A stretch of DNA of 11,402 bases. Source: a bacterium. GTDB taxonomy: Bacteria > Eremiobacterota > Eremiobacteria > Baltobacterales > Baltobacteraceae. Every line of letters begins with the position of its first letter. Position 1 is the first letter of the stretch. The stretch spans positions 1-11,402 of the forward strand of contig JAJXXM010000097.1 in assembly GCA_021781095.1 (NCBI GenBank), written 5' to 3'. The translations under genes were made by a program, and so were the position numbers. Positions 1 through 6,930 of this stretch are shown piece by piece. The notes below the pieces were generated by a model. It ran no database searches, was not told the DNA's origin, and saw only the letters and a program-made list of their open reading frames with translations.

Positions 1-208
1 CAGCGGCTTCCCGGGCGGTCTCACCACCCAGACGGCGCGCCAGATTCACGAGAAGCATCCCGAGCGCCTCATCGAGAAGGCCGTTCGCGGAATGCTCCCG
101 ACCAATCGCATGCGCGACGTCCAGCTTACGCGCCTGCGCGTCTATCCCGGAACCGAGCACACCCATACTGCGCAGCAGCCCAAATCGCTGCTCGAGGAGA
201 TTTCGTGA
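1..208 (+). CDS. rplM: 50S ribosomal protein L13, C-terminal part
   Basis: This is the last 68 codons of ribosomal protein L13, a 23S rRNA-binding protein needed early in large-subunit assembly. The 5' part lies outside the window. Reading frame 2 from base 2 gives SGFPGGLTTQTA, then a helix region with RLIEKAVRGMLPTNRMR, then RVYPGTEHTH and AQQP. These are the conserved C-terminal L13 landmarks: the PGG loop, the AVxGMLP motif and the VYxGxxHxHxAQxP motif. It ends in TGA at 206-208, overlapping the GTG start of rpsI. The rplM-rpsI pair is a near-universal bacterial ribosomal operon, which supports both calls. Nothing in the visible part looks damaged. Confidence 0.97.
   Translation, partial: SGFPGGLTTQTARQIHEKHPERLIEKAVRGMLPTNRMRDVQLTRLRVYPGTEHTHTAQQPKSLLEEIS
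194..200 (+). promoter_or_regulatory. Ribosome binding site of rpsI
   Basis: GAGGAGA lies four bases before the GTG at 205, inside the end of rplM. It supports GTG at 205 as the S9 start and a translationally coupled GTGA junction. Confidence 0.7.
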
Positions 209-594
209 GCGAGTTCGTTCAGGCGACCGGTCGTCGCAAGCGCGCGGTTGCGCGCGTTCGCATGGCTTTAGGCCAAGGCGTGATTACCGTCAACAACAAA
301 CCGTTCGATGAATACTTCCCGCGCCCGCAGCTGCAGCAGATCGTCTGCCAGCCGCTCGAAGCGCTCGAGAGCCGTTCGCGCTACGACGTCATCGTGAAAA
401 CCGAGGGCGGCGGAGTGACCGGACAGGCCGGCGCGATTCGGCACGGCATCGCCCGCGCGCTCGTCGTGATGGATGAAGCCAGCAAAGGCACGATGCGCAA
501 GCACGGGCTGCTCACTCGCGATCCGCGCGAAAAAGAATCGAAGAAGTACGGCCGCAAACGCGCCCGCAAACGCTTCCAATTCAGCAAGCGCTAA
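205..594 (+). CDS. rpsI: 30S ribosomal protein S9
   Basis: Complete S9, 129 residues, the usual length. S9 sits in the head of the small subunit and its C-terminal tail reaches the P-site tRNA. Visible family signs are the N-terminal TGRRKRAVARVR, the GGGVTGQAGAIRHGIARAL core signature, LTRDPREKESKKYGRKRARK, and the invariant C-terminal FQFSKR whose last Arg contacts P-site tRNA. The start is GTG at 205, overlapping the rplM stop by four bases (GTGA) and preceded by a GAGGAGA ribosome binding site. No gene for another ribosomal protein follows; a DUF3810 gene begins about 35 bases later. Confidence 0.98.
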   Translation: MSEFVQATGRRKRAVARVRMALGQGVITVNNKPFDEYFPRPQLQQIVCQPLEALESRSRYDVIVKTEGGGVTGQAGAIRHGIARALVVMDEASKGTMRKHGLLTRDPREKESKKYGRKRARKRFQFSKR

Positions 595-629
595 AGACTC
601 GCTTTGCCCTCGGCGCCCGTCTCGCTCTT

Positions 630-1619
630 TTGAGCGCGGCGGGCGTTGTCGCATCCATCCATCCCGGCGCGGCATGGATCGAGCGTAGTTACGTCAACGG
701 CGGTTACCCGGTCTGGCAGCATATCGCGCGCGCGATCGCCGCGCCGTTCCCGTTCTCGCTCGGCGATATTGCGGCGCTCGCACTGCTGGCGTTCTTCCTC
801 CTCGCGCTCCGGCGCGGATTGCGCGGGCTCTTCGATGCGATGCTCGTGCTCTTGGTCGCCTATGCATGGTTTGAGATCGCGTGGGGATGGAATTACGCGC
901 GCGCGCCGATCGAAGCGCGGATCGGCACCTTCGATGCCGCCGCGGTAAATCCACGCGCGGTGGCGGCGCTGCGCGTCAAGGCGATCGCCGAACTCAATGC
1001 GCTCGCGCCCCTCGCGCACGCTCGCGAACGCGTCGGATACGACCGTGCCGAGCTACGAACGGCCTGGCTGCCGGTGGTGCACGCACTCGGCGACCGCTGG
1101 AACCCGCATGTCGGCGCACCGAAGTGGACGATCGTCGGCCCGTTCATGTCGCTTAACGGCACCGAGGGATTTATCAATCCGCTCACCTTGGAATCGCAAC
1201 TCGCCCCGGATCTGCTTTGGTTCGAGGTGCCGTTCGATCTCGCGCACGAATGGTCGCATGTCGCGGGTTTCGCACGCGAGGATGAGGCGAACTATATCGG
1301 CGCGCTCGCCTGTCTGCGCGACCCCGACCCGATTGCGGAGTATTCCGGGTGGATGAGCGTGCTCTTCGCGCTTCCACCGTTACCGCAGTATGCGAAAAAC
1401 ACGTTTACGCCGTTGGTGTGGAGCGATTTCGCGGCGATTCGTGCGCGCAATGCACGCAACCTTAACGTCGCCTTCGCCCGCTTTTCGTGGGGAACCTATA
1501 ACCACTATCTCAAGAGCAACCACGTTGCAAGCGGCATCGCGAATTATGACGAGGTGACCCGGTTGCTCCTGGGTATACCGCGCACGCGCAGCGGCCTCCC
1601 GCGCGTCACGCCGCGGTAA
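630..1619 (+). CDS. DUF3810-family membrane protein with zinc-metalloprotease motif
   Basis: A 329-residue protein of the DUF3810 type. It begins with hydrophobic segments (about residues 47-61 and 70-85), then a larger domain likely outside the membrane. That domain has FINPLTLESQ (181-190), the zinc-binding motif HEWSH (206-210) and GFAREDEANYI (213-223), whose acidic residues could provide the third zinc ligand. This order (NP-T-E, HExxH, GFAREDEAN, then a YSGW block) is typical of DUF3810; the substrate is unknown. The TTG start at 630 is weak: no clear ribosome binding site is seen, and the open frame continues upstream into rpsI with hydrophobic residues that would complete a first membrane helix. 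The real N-terminus may therefore be longer or use a rare start. It probably shares the rpsI transcript. Family call is firm; protease activity is inferred from the motif only. Confidence 0.85.
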   Translation: MSAAGVVASIHPGAAWIERSYVNGGYPVWQHIARAIAAPFPFSLGDIAALALLAFFLLALRRGLRGLFDAMLVLLVAYAWFEIAWGWNYARAPIEARIGTFDAAAVNPRAVAALRVKAIAELNALAPLAHARERVGYDRAELRTAWLPVVHALGDRWNPHVGAPKWTIVGPFMSLNGTEGFINPLTLESQLAPDLLWFEVPFDLAHEWSHVAGFAREDEANYIGALACLRDPDPIAEYSGWMSVLFALPPLPQYAKNTFTPLVWSDFAAIRARNARNLNVAFARFSWGTYNHYLKSNHVASGIANYDEVTRLLLGIPRTRSGLPRVTPR

Positions 1620-1640
1620 CGTTGCGGAAATAATGCGTCG

Positions 1641-1668
1641 ACATGCAGGCGGTACGATGCCTGCATGT
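1641..1668 (+). promoter_or_regulatory. Perfect 10-bp inverted repeat over the first start codon of the flagellar locus
   Basis: ACATGCAGGC (1641-1650) and GCCTGCATGT (1659-1668) are exact reverse complements separated by eight bases. GTC and GAC just outside could add three more pairs across an internal loop. The ATG of the flgB-like gene (1665-1667) lies in the right arm, so a folded mRNA would bury the start codon. It could equally be the binding site of a dimeric repressor. There is no T-tract after it, so it does not look like a simple terminator for the gene before. Role is inferred. Confidence 0.55.
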
Positions 1669-1874
1669 TTGACGTAGCAGCATCCCTTCAACCCGGTTTC
1701 GCCCGCGCCGACGCCGGGCTTGCAGCCGCGAGTAACGCGCTCGCGCGCAGCCAAGCCGCAGGCGGCACCGGCGAGCGTGCGATGGCCGAGCTCGCGCGTA
1801 ACGCGCTCTTCGGCGACGCCTTGCTCGCAGCGATGCACGCGCGCCTCAGCGAGATTGCGAAGGCCGCGCGATGA
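1665..1874 (+). CDS. Miniature FlgB-like proximal rod protein
   Basis: Only 69 residues, against roughly 110-140 for FlgB. It is placed immediately before an flgC-like gene and fliE, the standard flgB-flgC-fliE order. The C-terminal half (EAMAEL-type block read here as ERAMAELARNALFGDALLAAM, residues 37-57, then a helix ending in RLSEIAKAAR) resembles the FlgB C-terminal helix, where E-MAELA-NALRYQAL is typical. The N-terminal half could be a shortened first helix, with NALARSQ in the place of the usual NIANxxT. The beta-rich middle is absent. FlgB normally starts the rod on the MS ring and export gate. ATG at 1665 lies in a hairpin; the stop overlaps the next start as ATGA. The identity rests on position plus weak similarity, so no symbol is given. 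Confidence 0.5.
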   Translation: MFDVAASLQPGFARADAGLAAASNALARSQAAGGTGERAMAELARNALFGDALLAAMHARLSEIAKAAR

Positions 1875-2203
1875 CGCTCGATCTTTTGGGTAGCGCCGCC
1901 GATGCAATGCAGGCACAGCGCAGCGCGCTCGACGTATACGCGCACAACGTCGCCGCCGCGCAGGCGGCGGGGCCGCGCGGACGCTATGCGCGCAGCGTGC
2001 CGACCTTCGCGATGGTGCGCGACGCGCAGGGCGAGCGACGGTTACGTTTTCTCGGGGCGAAGCGTGAAGCGACGCGCGATGTCAATCTCGTTACGGAAAT
2101 GGTCGACGTGCTCGACGCTTCGCGTGCCTATGCCGCCGACGCCGCGCTTTTTTCGATCGGCAAGCGAACGATCGAACGCACGATCGCGGTGGAACAACCG
2201 TGA
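1871..2203 (+). CDS. flgC: FlgC-like proximal rod protein, shortened
   Basis: A 110-residue rod protein, shorter than the usual 130-150 of FlgC. The N-terminal helix (LDLLGSAADAMQAQRSALDV, residues 3-22, then AHNVAAAQ) matches the FlgC pattern of an AQR block followed by A-NxANA. The C-terminal part (NLVTEMVDVLDASRAYAADA, 72-91, then a helix to residue 108) matches the classic EMVDMxxASRAYEAN signature. The middle segment that normally carries the HPDADxxGYVxxPNV loop is largely missing, though VNL just before EMVD remains. FlgC forms part of the proximal rod crossing the periplasm. GAAGG at 1859-1863 gives a good ribosome binding site for ATG 1871. Both ends overlap neighbours by four bases. 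Confidence 0.8.
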   Translation: MTLDLLGSAADAMQAQRSALDVYAHNVAAAQAAGPRGRYARSVPTFAMVRDAQGERRLRFLGAKREATRDVNLVTEMVDVLDASRAYAADAALFSIGKRTIERTIAVEQP

Positions 2204-2466
2204 CCGTTCGTCCGCTTCTTCCCGACGCGGCGTTGGTTTCGCCGACCTCCGACAGGGGGAAAGGAGCGTTCGCCGAGATCGTCGATGCACTTGGGTCGAC
2301 GCTCCGAAAAGGTTCGCAGGCCGAAGATGCTTTTGCCGCGGGGCACGGTTCGCTGCGCGATGCGGTCTACGCGCGCGCGAAAGCCGATGTCGCCGTCGAG
2401 GTCGCCGCGGCGGAGTTACAGCACGCGGCGCAAGCCTTGCAATCGATCCTGACGATGCAGGTCTAG
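2200..2466 (+). CDS. fliE: Flagellar hook-basal body complex protein FliE
   Basis: An 88-residue protein between flgC and fliF, the normal place and close to the normal length (about 100) of FliE. FliE joins the rod to the MS ring and export gate. The C-terminal half has the expected pattern: an amphipathic helix rich in Ala and charged residues (AVYARAKADVAVEVAAAELQ, 54-73) followed by AAQALQSILTMQV, where FliE proteins typically end in AYxEIMxMQV. The N-terminal 25 residues are low in recognisable signal. GTG at 2200 overlaps the flgC stop as GTGA; the stop is one base before the fliF start. Confidence 0.82.
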   Translation: MTVRPLLPDAALVSPTSDRGKGAFAEIVDALGSTLRKGSQAEDAFAAGHGSLRDAVYARAKADVAVEVAAAELQHAAQALQSILTMQV

Positions 2467-2467
2467 C

Positions 2468-3931
2468 GTGGAGTCGCTTGCACCGTGGCTGCGTCGCTGG
2501 AATGCCCTGGGCGGACGGACGCGCGCGGCGCTCGGTGCGGCGTTGCTCGTCGCGGCAATCGCGAGCACCGCGATCGGTATCGCGACGCATCCGGCGCGCA
2601 GCGCATTGTTTTCAAACCCGCTCTACCCGGCGCAGCTCGCCGAGATCGAGGAGCAGCTTGCGGCGTGGAACGAGCCGTTCACTCCGGTTCACCGTAACGT
2701 CGTCGTCGCGGCGGGGCGGCGCAGCGCGCTGTTGCTGCGCCTCGCGCTGGTCGGTTTACCGCACGACCACGTTCCCGACAGCACCGAGGCGCTCGCCGGT
2801 ATCGGTGTGCTCACCCCGCAGAGCGTCGTCGACGCGCAGACGCGGGTCGGGCTCGCCGGCGATATCGAACGCGCGCTGCGCGGCATGCATGGCATTCGCG
2901 ATGCGCGTGTCATCATTGCGCCCGCGCGTCGAGCGGCGTTCGCCGACGAGAGCGCGACGCCGGCGACGGCGAGCGTGCGCGTACGCGTGGTCGCCGGAAT
3001 GCAGATCGATGCGACCGAGGCGCGCGGCATCCGTCGCTTCGTGGCCGCAAGCGTACCGGGTTTGACGGCGCAGCGGGTAACGTTGCTCGACGACGGCGGC
3101 AATGCATTCGAACGCGCGAATCTCGGCGGCGTCGCCGCCGGTGCGCGGCTGCAGGCGACCTTGCAGGGTGCGCTCGACCGCGCCTTCGGCGTCGGCAGCA
3201 CGATCGTGCGGGTCGTCGAAGAGCGCGACCCGGCGACACGCAGTATCTCCACGCTCACGCGCGCTCCCTATGGGGCGGGCGCGCTCAGCGAGAGCAGCAG
3301 CAACGAGCGCTATCGCAAAGGCGGCATGGGCTACGACCGCTCGAGCGCGCGCCGTCAACGCGGCCTCGCGCAGCGACGCGTGCGCGAATCGTTTCCGGCG
3401 GGCAGCTTGCGTCGGCGCGATGTTGCGGTGTTGGTCGATGCGCGACGGGTCGCCGATATCGCGGCGATTCGCGAACTCGTAAGCGCCGCCGCCGGGATCG
3501 ATGCGCGTCGCGGGGATCGACTCGTCGTCGAAGCGTTGCCGTTCGCGCGGAAGCAACCGATCGTGCGCGACGGCTGGTGGCTGGCATACGGGGCGATCGT
3601 TCCGTTGTTACCGACGCTGGTTGCCGTGCTTGCGGGGCTCTTGGTTTTGCGGGCGATGCGTTCGCCGTTCCGTTGGGCGGCGCGCACGGCGATGCGCGCG
3701 CTGCGAACGCGCCCGGCGGTTGCCGAATTCGGCGGGTATGCGCCGACCGCGCTGCGCGGCGCACTGCGCGACGAACCGCCGCATGCCGCCGCGGCGATGA
3801 TGTCCGCGCTCCCGGCATCGACCGTTGCCGCCGTACTCGAACTCTATCCGCCCGAAGAGCGTGCCGCGATTCTCCGCAATATGGCGCGCACGCGCAGCCC
3901 GTTGGTGCCGAGTGCCGAGGAGTTTTTCTAA
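2468..3931 (+). CDS. fliF: FliF MS-ring protein with a FliG-like C-terminal segment
   Basis: 487 residues; FliF is usually about 550. Order: membrane helix 1 (about 21-39); ring-building motif regions with SALFSNPLYPAQLAEIEEQL (45-64), VVVAAGRR and LALVGLP, then the second ring domain with GLAGDIERALRGMHGIRDAR (128-147) and FVAASVPGL (191-199); a short linker rich in Ser, Arg and Gly (about 262-315); RRRDVAVLVDARRVADI and GIDARRGDRLVVEALPF, the FliF RBM3 end; membrane helix 2 (about 371-396). The last 60 residues (427-487) do not look like an ordinary FliF tail. LRDEPPHAAAAMMSALPAS and AAVLELYPPEERAAILRNMA resemble the middle (FliM-binding) armadillo-like domain of FliG, whose usual motif is EHPQxxAxxLxxL. 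No separate fliG is in the window. GTG at 2468 is chosen because it lies one base after the fliE stop. FliF identity is firm; the FliG part is inferred. Confidence 0.93.
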   Translation: MESLAPWLRRWNALGGRTRAALGAALLVAAIASTAIGIATHPARSALFSNPLYPAQLAEIEEQLAAWNEPFTPVHRNVVVAAGRRSALLLRLALVGLPHDHVPDSTEALAGIGVLTPQSVVDAQTRVGLAGDIERALRGMHGIRDARVIIAPARRAAFADESATPATASVRVRVVAGMQIDATEARGIRRFVAASVPGLTAQRVTLLDDGGNAFERANLGGVAAGARLQATLQGALDRAFGVGSTIVRVVEERDPATRSISTLTRAPYGAGALSESSSNERYRKGGMGYDRSSARRQRGLAQRRVRESFPAGSLRRRDVAVLVDARRVADIAAIRELVSAAAGIDARRGDRLVVEALPFARKQPIVRDGWWLAYGAIVPLLPTLVAVLAGLLVLRAMRSPFRWAARTAMRALRTRPAVAEFGGYAPTALRGALRDEPPHAAAAMMSALPASTVAAVLELYPPEERAAILRNMARTRSPLVPSAEEFF

Positions 3932-3932
3932 C

Positions 3933-4448
3933 GTGGGAGGCGATGAATTTATCGCGCTCGACCGTTGGTTCGATCGCATCGGCACGTGCGTGCAGAGCGA
4001 GACCGGTGCGTTGCTCGTCGCCGCGGAACCGCCGACCGCGGCCGTCGCCGACGCGCGCGCGCGAACGGACGACGCATCGTGCGACGAAGCCGTTGCCCGC
4101 GTTCTCGGCGAGAGCGCGCGTTGGTACGCGCGCTTGGACGATGCGCTCGATGCTGCCTGCGCGCGATTGTTACACGATATCGCTGCGGGCGTCCTCGCGC
4201 GCGAATTAGAACTCGCTCCGTGCGAGATCGCCGCCATCGTCGAACGCATTCGCGACGAGATGCTCGGCGATCCGCTCTGCGTGCGCCTCCATCCCGACGA
4301 TGCCGCGCGCTGGTCGGATGCGTCGCTTCCCTGCCGTCGCGATGATTCGCTCGTGCCGGGAGATGCGCTCCTCGAGCTGCACGAAGGCAGCATCGATGCA
4401 CGGTTCGGCGTCCGTCTACAGTCGGTGCTCGACGCATGCACGCCGTAA
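3933..4448 (+). CDS. fliH: FliH-like stator of the export ATPase
   Basis: 171 residues from GTG 3933, one base after the fliF stop; an in-frame GTG at 3912 inside fliF is the alternative. Similarity is weak, as is usual for FliH, but the C-terminal domain shows the expected pattern: CVRLHPDDAARW (116-127; FliH has VxVHPxD), then DDSLVPGDALLELHEGSIDA (137-156; FliH typically has D-xLxPGD-xVET-xGxIDA), then [12 protein letters not shown]. The helix before it (about 53-110) could form the FliH-type dimer stalk. FliH binds the FliI ATPase and links it to the C-ring. It lies directly before fliI and overlaps it by 13 bases, which supports the call. It is short for FliH (about 200-240) and lacks a clear glycine-repeat segment. 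Confidence 0.78.
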   Translation: MGGDEFIALDRWFDRIGTCVQSETGALLVAAEPPTAAVADARARTDDASCDEAVARVLGESARWYARLDDALDAACARLLHDIAAGVLARELELAPCEIAAIVERIRDEMLGDPLCVRLHPDDAARWSDASLPCRRDDSLVPGDALLELHEGSIDARFGVRLQSVLDACTP

Positions 4449-5662
4449 GCTGCGGCGCGGTGCTCGCCGCGAACGACGCGACGATCGAGGCGAGCGTGCC
4501 GGGGATCGATCTCGGCTCGCGCGTGCGCATGCAGGGTGGCCGACGTGGGGTCGTCATCGCTCTGCGCGAGATGCGCGCGACGATCGTTCCTCTCGATGCA
4601 CCCGAGGGTGTGCGTCCGGGAAGCACGGTGCGAGCGGCACCGCACGATGAATCGACGACGCTGGGGAGCGCGCTGTTCGGACGGAGTTGCAACGGCAACG
4701 GCGATGCGATCGATGGCGGCACGCCGATCGCGGGGGCACGCCGCCGCCTCTCCTTCGCCGCACCGCTTCCGCAGGAGCGGGTGCCGATCGACCGACCCTT
4801 ATGGTGCGGCGTTCGCGCGATCGATACGCTGCTCACCTTCGGTCGCGGCGCGCGTATCGGCGTTCTCGGTGGAGCCGGCGTCGGGAAGACGACGTTGCTC
4901 GATTCCATCGCCCGCGGTTGCGCTGCCGAAGCCGTCGTCTATGCAGCGATCGGCGAGCGCGGGCGTGAAGCCGAGCGCGCCGTCGCGCGGACCGACGAGC
5001 GAACCACGACGATCGTTGCAACCGGCGATGCCCGCGCGGCCGAGCGCGTGGCGGCGGCGGAGTTTGCGATGGCCCATGCGGTGCATCTACGCGCGCGCGG
5101 CCTGCACGTGTTGTTGCTCTGCGATAGTCTCGCGCGGTATGCCGGTGCGCTGCGCGAACTCGCGCTCGCGCGCGGCGAGATGCTCGGACGCGGCGGTTGG
5201 CCGCCGAGCGTCGTTCCCGCGCTCGCTCGTTGGCTGGAAGCAGCGGGGGCGACGCGCCACGGCTCGATTACCGTCGTTGCAACGGTCCTCGCCGCCGACA
5301 GCGAGGATCCGCTCCTCGATGCGACGCGAGCGCTCCTCGACGGCCATATCGTCCTCTCACCTGCGCTCGCCGCCTCCGGGCGCTTCCCGGCGATCGACGT
5401 GCTCGGTAGCCGCTCGCGCACGATGAGCGCGGTGGTCACGCCGGAGCATGCGGCCGCGGCCGAACGCGTTCGCGAGGCGCTCTTTCTCCTCGAGCGCAGT
5501 GCCGACGCCCGTGCGCTGGGGATCCTCGGCGAAGATCCCGCCTTGCTCGCCGCCGTCGCCGCGGAACCCGCGCTCCGGACACTCCTCGAGCAGGGCCCCG
5601 AAGGCAGCGATCCCGGGCGGAGCCTGCGGATCCTCGCCGAAACTGCCGATAGAGTTCTATGA
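4436..5662 (+). CDS. fliI: Flagellum-specific export ATPase FliI
   Basis: 408 residues, slightly shorter than the usual 430-450. FliI is an F1-beta-like ATPase at the cytoplasmic face of the type III export gate. Visible landmarks: an N-terminal small beta-barrel (about 5-68); GNGDAIDGG (87-95, FliI pattern GRPLDG-like); [20 protein letters not shown] (121-140); Walker [10 protein letters not shown] (145-153, Lys151); IGERGRE with the catalytic Glu (172-178); Walker B VLLLCD (225-230) followed by [24 protein letters not shown] (253-265); [13 protein letters not shown] (296-308) and [12 protein letters not shown] (317-328). The C-terminal helical domain (about 333-386, ending in LLEQG) is present. 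All catalytic motifs are intact. ATG 4436 overlaps fliH by 13 bases; the stop overlaps the next start as ATGA. Expected partner FliJ is not found after it. Confidence 0.97.
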   Translation: MHAVSCGAVLAANDATIEASVPGIDLGSRVRMQGGRRGVVIALREMRATIVPLDAPEGVRPGSTVRAAPHDESTTLGSALFGRSCNGNGDAIDGGTPIAGARRRLSFAAPLPQERVPIDRPLWCGVRAIDTLLTFGRGARIGVLGGAGVGKTTLLDSIARGCAAEAVVYAAIGERGREAERAVARTDERTTTIVATGDARAAERVAAAEFAMAHAVHLRARGLHVLLLCDSLARYAGALRELALARGEMLGRGGWPPSVVPALARWLEAAGATRHGSITVVATVLAADSEDPLLDATRALLDGHIVLSPALAASGRFPAIDVLGSRSRTMSAVVTPEHAAAAERVREALFLLERSADARALGILGEDPALLAAVAAEPALRTLLEQGPEGSDPGRSLRILAETADRVL

Positions 5663-6330
5663 ACGTGGGTATTTTCTCGGATATCGCAGCGATCCAAGCG
5701 CGAATCGCCGGCATCGTCGGCGGCGGGGCTCCCGCTGCGCCGGTCGCGCCGCAGATCGCGCCTACCCAGACCGGCGTCGACGGCCTGCCGGTCCTCTCGC
5801 CGAACGCCGGCCCCTTCGCCGCGCTCGTGCAAGCCGCACTCGAAGGGCAAGGCGCCGGGTCGATCGCCGCAAGCGGAGCGCTCGCCGATGCGAGTGCGAT
5901 GACGCCCGCCCCGATGCCGCCGACGCAGATCGCCGCGCTCGCGCAGGGGCAAGGTTCGATCTGGGGAGTCGATCCGAAACTTATCACCGCGGTGATCGCC
6001 AACGAATCGGGCTTCAACGCCAACGCGACCTCGAAGGTCGGCGCGCAGGGGCTCATGCAGTTGATGCCGGCGACCGCGCGCGCGCTCGGCGTCAGCGATC
6101 CCTACGATCCGGCGCAGAACGTCGCCGGCGGAACGCGCTACCTGCGCGGCCTGCTCGACCGTTTCCACGGCGATACCAAACTCGCGGTTGCAGCGTATAA
6201 TGCCGGCCCCGGTGCGGTGGAGAAATACGGCGGCGTGCCGCCGTATCCCGAGACGCAAAATTACGTGCAGAACGTGTTGTCGTCCTACGAGCGCTATCAA
6301 GCGCAAGGTTTGCCGGGCCCGACGCCGTAA
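5659..6330 (+). CDS. Soluble lytic transglycosylase (SLT domain) of the basal-body locus
   Basis: 223 residues. The C-terminal domain (about 92-215) is a GH23 lytic transglycosylase: [20 protein letters not shown] (109-128) with the catalytic Glu116, [17 protein letters not shown] (129-145), [15 protein letters not shown] (178-192) and [14 protein letters not shown] (194-207). These enzymes cut peptidoglycan glycan strands. The first 90 residues are Ala/Pro/Gly-rich and resemble a flexible linker. No Sec signal peptide is visible, so export through the type III gate itself, as for FlgJ or some T3SS transglycosylases, is the simplest idea. It probably opens the wall for the rod. It starts at ATG 5659 overlapping the fliI stop, so it is translationally coupled with the export ATPase. 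The enzyme class is firm; flagellar role is inferred from context. Confidence 0.93.
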   Translation: MNVGIFSDIAAIQARIAGIVGGGAPAAPVAPQIAPTQTGVDGLPVLSPNAGPFAALVQAALEGQGAGSIAASGALADASAMTPAPMPPTQIAALAQGQGSIWGVDPKLITAVIANESGFNANATSKVGAQGLMQLMPATARALGVSDPYDPAQNVAGGTRYLRGLLDRFHGDTKLAVAAYNAGPGAVEKYGGVPPYPETQNYVQNVLSSYERYQAQGLPGPTP

Positions 6331-6341
6331 CGCGGCGTTCA

Positions 6342-6360
6342 CGTTCGCGACACGCGAACG
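6342..6360 (+). promoter_or_regulatory. Perfect 8-bp stem-loop between transglycosylase and next gene
   Basis: CGTTCGCG (6342-6349), loop ACA, CGCGAACG (6353-6360). It lies in the longest gap (57 bases) within this block of the operon. No T-tract follows, so it is not a standard intrinsic terminator; it may be an mRNA processing or stability element. In DNA this GC-rich, a stem this short could also be chance. Confidence 0.35.
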
Positions 6361-6387
6361 CAATCGTCGTCGTGCACGATAGGGCGT

Positions 6388-6930
6388 ATGAACGCCTATA
6401 TCGACGATGTTCGCTACTCGGTGCTCTCCGCACCGCTCGCGCAGATCGACCGCCGCGCACTCTCGCAGGCGTGGGTCAGCGCGCTTCATCTTTCGCAAGC
6501 TCCGAACGCTCGCCGAGCGACGCCGACTCCATGCCGAAGCCGCAAGAACGGCGGCGAGCGATCTTCGACGGCGCATTTGCCGAGCGCACGTACGGCGAGC
6601 GTGGACGAGCGAACGCATGCCTTGCGCGTCGATCGCCGCGCGATGATTATCGCCGGCGGCGAACGCCGCTCTTCGCAGAGTTCGTTCGCGCGCCGGATCG
6701 TCGAAACGCTGCTCGCTCCACGCAATACCGCGCGCCGTTGTACGCTCGCGCTCGACGGCGCCAAAGGGCGCGTGCATCTGCTGCTGGGCGGCAGCGATCG
6801 TCGCTTGCATCTCGTCGCGCTCTGCGCGCCCGGCGTGCGCGGTGAGGTGGAGCGCGCCCTGCGCGAGGTGCGCTACGCACTTGCGGCGCGGGGGATTTTG
6901 GCGACGAGCGATCTGCGGGAATTCGCGTAA
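6388..6930 (+). CDS. Uncharacterised protein of the basal-body locus, possible FliK/SctP-like C-terminus
   Basis: 180 residues, not confidently recognised. The N-terminal 40 residues look folded (YSVLSAPLAQIDRRALSQAW). Residues 40-95 are polar, rich in Arg, Ser, Thr and Pro, and probably disordered. The C-terminal part (about 99-178) has an alternating beta pattern (CTLALDGAKGRVHLLLGGSD, then LHLVALCAP) followed by an amphipathic helix RGEVERALREVRYALAARGI (151-170). That beta-beta-helix layout and its place among rod genes recall the C-terminal substrate-switch domain of FliK or the SctP/HpaP needle-length proteins, in which a strand pair is followed by a helix ending in L--AG. This is inference from pattern and context. 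AGGG at 6381-6384 precedes ATG 6388 closely. The stop codon abuts the next gene's ATG at 6931. Confidence 0.6.
   Translation: MNAYIDDVRYSVLSAPLAQIDRRALSQAWVSALHLSQAPNARRATPTPCRSRKNGGERSSTAHLPSARTASVDERTHALRVDRRAMIIAGGERRSSQSSFARRIVETLLAPRNTARRCTLALDGAKGRVHLLLGGSDRRLHLVALCAPGVRGEVERALREVRYALAARGILATSDLREFA

Noticed and set aside
733..990. Copies of GCGATCGC (HIP1-like octamer of cyanobacteria).
   Set aside because: Only scattered copies, within coding sequence rich in GCG and ATC codons. Expected by composition and no other cyanobacterial sign is present.
3943..4209. ATG at 3943 with an ideal GGAGG upstream, as an alternative start after fliF.
   Set aside because: Its frame gives an Arg-rich product with no FliH features, while the GTG 3933 frame gives the FliH-like C-terminal pattern. 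The GGAGG is likely coincidental or helps a nearby start.
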